A DNA stretch of 8,612 nt from an uncultured Eubacterium sp. (GTDB taxonomy: Bacteria > Bacillota > Clostridia > Lachnospirales > Lachnospiraceae): contig CAJOQF010000104.1 of assembly GCA_905236295.1 (NCBI GenBank), positions 1 through 8,612 of the forward strand, given 5' to 3'. Positions 7,743 to 8,612 of this stretch are shown piece after piece. The notes beneath the pieces were generated by a model that saw only the letters and a program-made list of their open reading frames with translations, searched no databases and was not told the DNA's origin. The position numbers and the translations under genes were made by a program. Within the stretch, counting starts at the first letter, position 1; each line of letters starts with the position of its first letter.

Positions 7743-7978
7743 CCGCCAAGTGACATTTACAGATAAAACATGGTAGTCGCCGAGTTTCACTAAGCTCGAC
7801 CTTCGTCGTCCAGATACATTTGTTCTCCGCGGGTAGTCTCGACATAAGAAGCATTTACGAAATCAAAGATTTCTATGCTTCTAAGTCTGCGATTCCTGCT
7901 CGAACAAACCGGACGACTCGTTCTTGCTAAGTGATTCGGCTGATTTACCATGTTTTTATCGTAAACGTCACTTGGCGG
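7743..7978. repeat. Long imperfect palindrome (whole-length fold-back element or structured RNA)
   Basis: The convergent gap between cysC and cysA is almost filled by one inverted-repeat structure. The basal arms 7743-7775 and 7946-7978 pair over 31 positions with one A/C mismatch (7755/7966) and two single-base bulges (7761, 7953), and end sharply in CCGCC/GGCGG. Inside, pairing goes on in order: 7779-7783/7936-7940, 7787-7791/7930-7934, 7793-7795/7926-7928, 7797-7799/7918-7920, 7805-7811/7911-7917, 7819-7825/7902-7908, 7829-7833/7895-7899 (one G-T), 7841-7843/7885-7887, 7847-7853/7876-7882 and 7859-7864/7868-7873, closed by AAA at 7865-7867. That is about 82 pairs in 236 bases. I see no target-site duplication and no protein-coding signal inside. 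It could be an ERIC-like or fold-back miniature mobile repeat, or a structured RNA; it may also block read-through between the convergent genes. No T-run follows either arm, so a simple intrinsic terminator is not supported. Confidence 0.8.
7847..7882. other. Apical hairpin of the palindrome
   Basis: This is the best-paired inner part of the larger element: AGAAGCA (7847-7853) pairs with TGCTTCT (7876-7882), and GAAATC (7859-7864) pairs with GATTTC (7868-7873) around an AAA triloop, separated by a small asymmetric internal loop. It would fold alone even if the long basal arm were not formed. Confidence 0.65.
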
Positions 7979-8021
7979 ATATTTATGTGCACATTCTAAA
8001 GACTTGAGTTTTGAGCACCAT

Positions 8022-8612
8022 TTAGATGACGAAATATCCTTCGCTGCTGTACAGGTAGGATTCGAGGTGTATGTTGTCGACGTCCCGCTTTTTTAGTTCT
8101 TCATTTTCAAGCAGGTATGCTTTCTCATCGTCAAAGGCGTACAGCCTGTAGACTATGACGTTCATCTCTTCACCGATGCTTACAGGTCGTCTTTCCAGTG
8201 AGCGGTGTGCGGTGAGCAATATCCCGTTTACTTCAAGCTTTAATTCAAGCGAGTTTCCCTTGAACAGAATATCACGTATGACGCCTTTTTCAGAGATGTC
8301 AATAAAATTCTTGAAACGCGGGTTGTCGTTTTTATATGCCTCGATAAATTCGGGGCGGATAACGGCACCTTTGAATCCTTCATTTTTGAATCCCTTTATT
8401 TTGTAATAGTCGTCCACTATGGTAGATTGACCTATAAACTCTGATACAAAAGGAGTGACAGGTTTTTTGTAGATGTCGATCGGGGTTCCGATCTGTTCAA
8501 TGCGCCCCTCGTTTGTGACGATTATCTGGTCGGCAACCTCGACAGCTTCATCCTGATCATGTGTAACGAATATGCTTGTGATCCCGACCTTGTATATCAT
8601 TTTTCGAAGCCA
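8022..8612 (-). CDS. cysA: Sulfate/thiosulfate import ATP-binding protein CysA (C-terminal part; 5' end outside window)
   Basis: The last 196 codons of an ABC importer ATPase, read leftward to the stop at 8022-8024. The frame stays open to the window's right edge (WLRK precedes the internal Met at 8600), so Walker A, signature and Walker B lie outside. Seen here are the H-loop region TSIFVTHDQDEAVEVAD, then GRIEQIGTPIDIYKKP and FVSEFIGQST, which are diagnostic of the CysA/PotA/MalK importer group. They are followed by a C-terminal regulatory TOBE-like segment containing the RPEFIEAY, SLERRPVSIGEEMNVIVYRLYAF and KAYLLENEEL stretches. The GRIEQIGTP and sleRrP..G forms fit CysA better than other members. 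It would energise sulfate or thiosulfate uptake with CysT/CysW and a binding protein, presumably encoded upstream outside the window. It converges on the cysD-cysNC-cysC operon, so sulfate import and activation are adjacent but separately transcribed. A molybdate or other oxyanion importer is a less likely alternative. Confidence 0.85.
   Translation of the reverse strand, partial: WLRKMIYKVGITSIFVTHDQDEAVEVADQIIVTNEGRIEQIGTPIDIYKKPVTPFVSEFIGQSTIVDDYYKIKGFKNEGFKGAVIRPEFIEAYKNDNPRFKNFIDISEKGVIRDILFKGNSLELKLEVNGILLTAHRSLERRPVSIGEEMNVIVYRLYAFDDEKAYLLENEELKKRDVDNIHLESYLYSSEGYFVI

Noticed and set aside
7642..7854. A short - strand frame running from the palindrome into cysC.
   Set aside because: It overlaps the conserved cysC C-terminus and the inverted-repeat arm, with no ribosome site or family resemblance.
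7743..7978. The palindrome as an integron attC site or CRISPR fragment.
   Set aside because: There is no integrase-type core site pair of the attC kind that I can recognise, it is longer than usual attC sites, and there are no regularly spaced direct repeats.
7979..8021. A terminator for cysA in the 43 bases after its stop.
   Set aside because: Only a 4-bp GTGC/GCAC pairing and a short TTGAG direct repeat are visible, with no stable GC hairpin plus T-run.

Overview
The window looks like a chromosomal segment from a low-to-mid GC Firmicute. A gut or rumen clostridium of the Lachnospiraceae type is my best guess, based on purine-rich Shine-Dalgarno sites, tightly packed genes, a surface nucleotidase with many Ig-like repeats, and moderate GC content. 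This placement is inference; no rRNA or other taxonomic marker is present.

Layout, left to right. Positions 3-2627 (+) hold the 3' part of a large exported protein: the C-terminal substrate-binding domain of a 5'-nucleotidase / 2',3'-cyclic phosphodiesterase-type enzyme, followed by about six Ig-like repeats. After a 47-base gap come five closely spaced + strand genes. The first two are the permease (2675-3460) and ATPase (3480-4424) of an ABC-2 polysaccharide exporter of the TagGH/Wzm-Wzt kind. They are followed at once by cysD (4429-5322), a fused cysN-cysC (5323-7146) and a second, free-standing cysC (7154-7735). Gaps within this run are 19, 4, 0 and 7 bases, so it is very probably one operon. 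Facing it on the - strand (8022 to the window end) is the 3' part of cysA, the ATPase of a sulfate/thiosulfate importer.

How they fit together: CysA would help bring in sulfate. CysD plus the GTPase part of CysN make adenosine 5'-phosphosulfate (APS). Two APS kinases, one fused and one free, make PAPS. No PAPS/APS reductase or sulfite reductase is visible, and the genes directly upstream export a glycan. The arrangement therefore suggests that the PAPS feeds sulfotransferases decorating an exported polysaccharide, rather than (or as well as) cysteine synthesis. That is inference from gene order; no sulfotransferase or glycosyltransferase lies inside the window.

The convergent gap between cysC and cysA is almost filled by one long imperfect palindrome (7743-7978). 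It can fold end to end into a 236-base rod with a 31-bp basal arm, about 82 pairs in all and an AAA tip. It resembles in style the ERIC-type or fold-back mobile repeats, or a structured RNA, and is the least explained object in the window.
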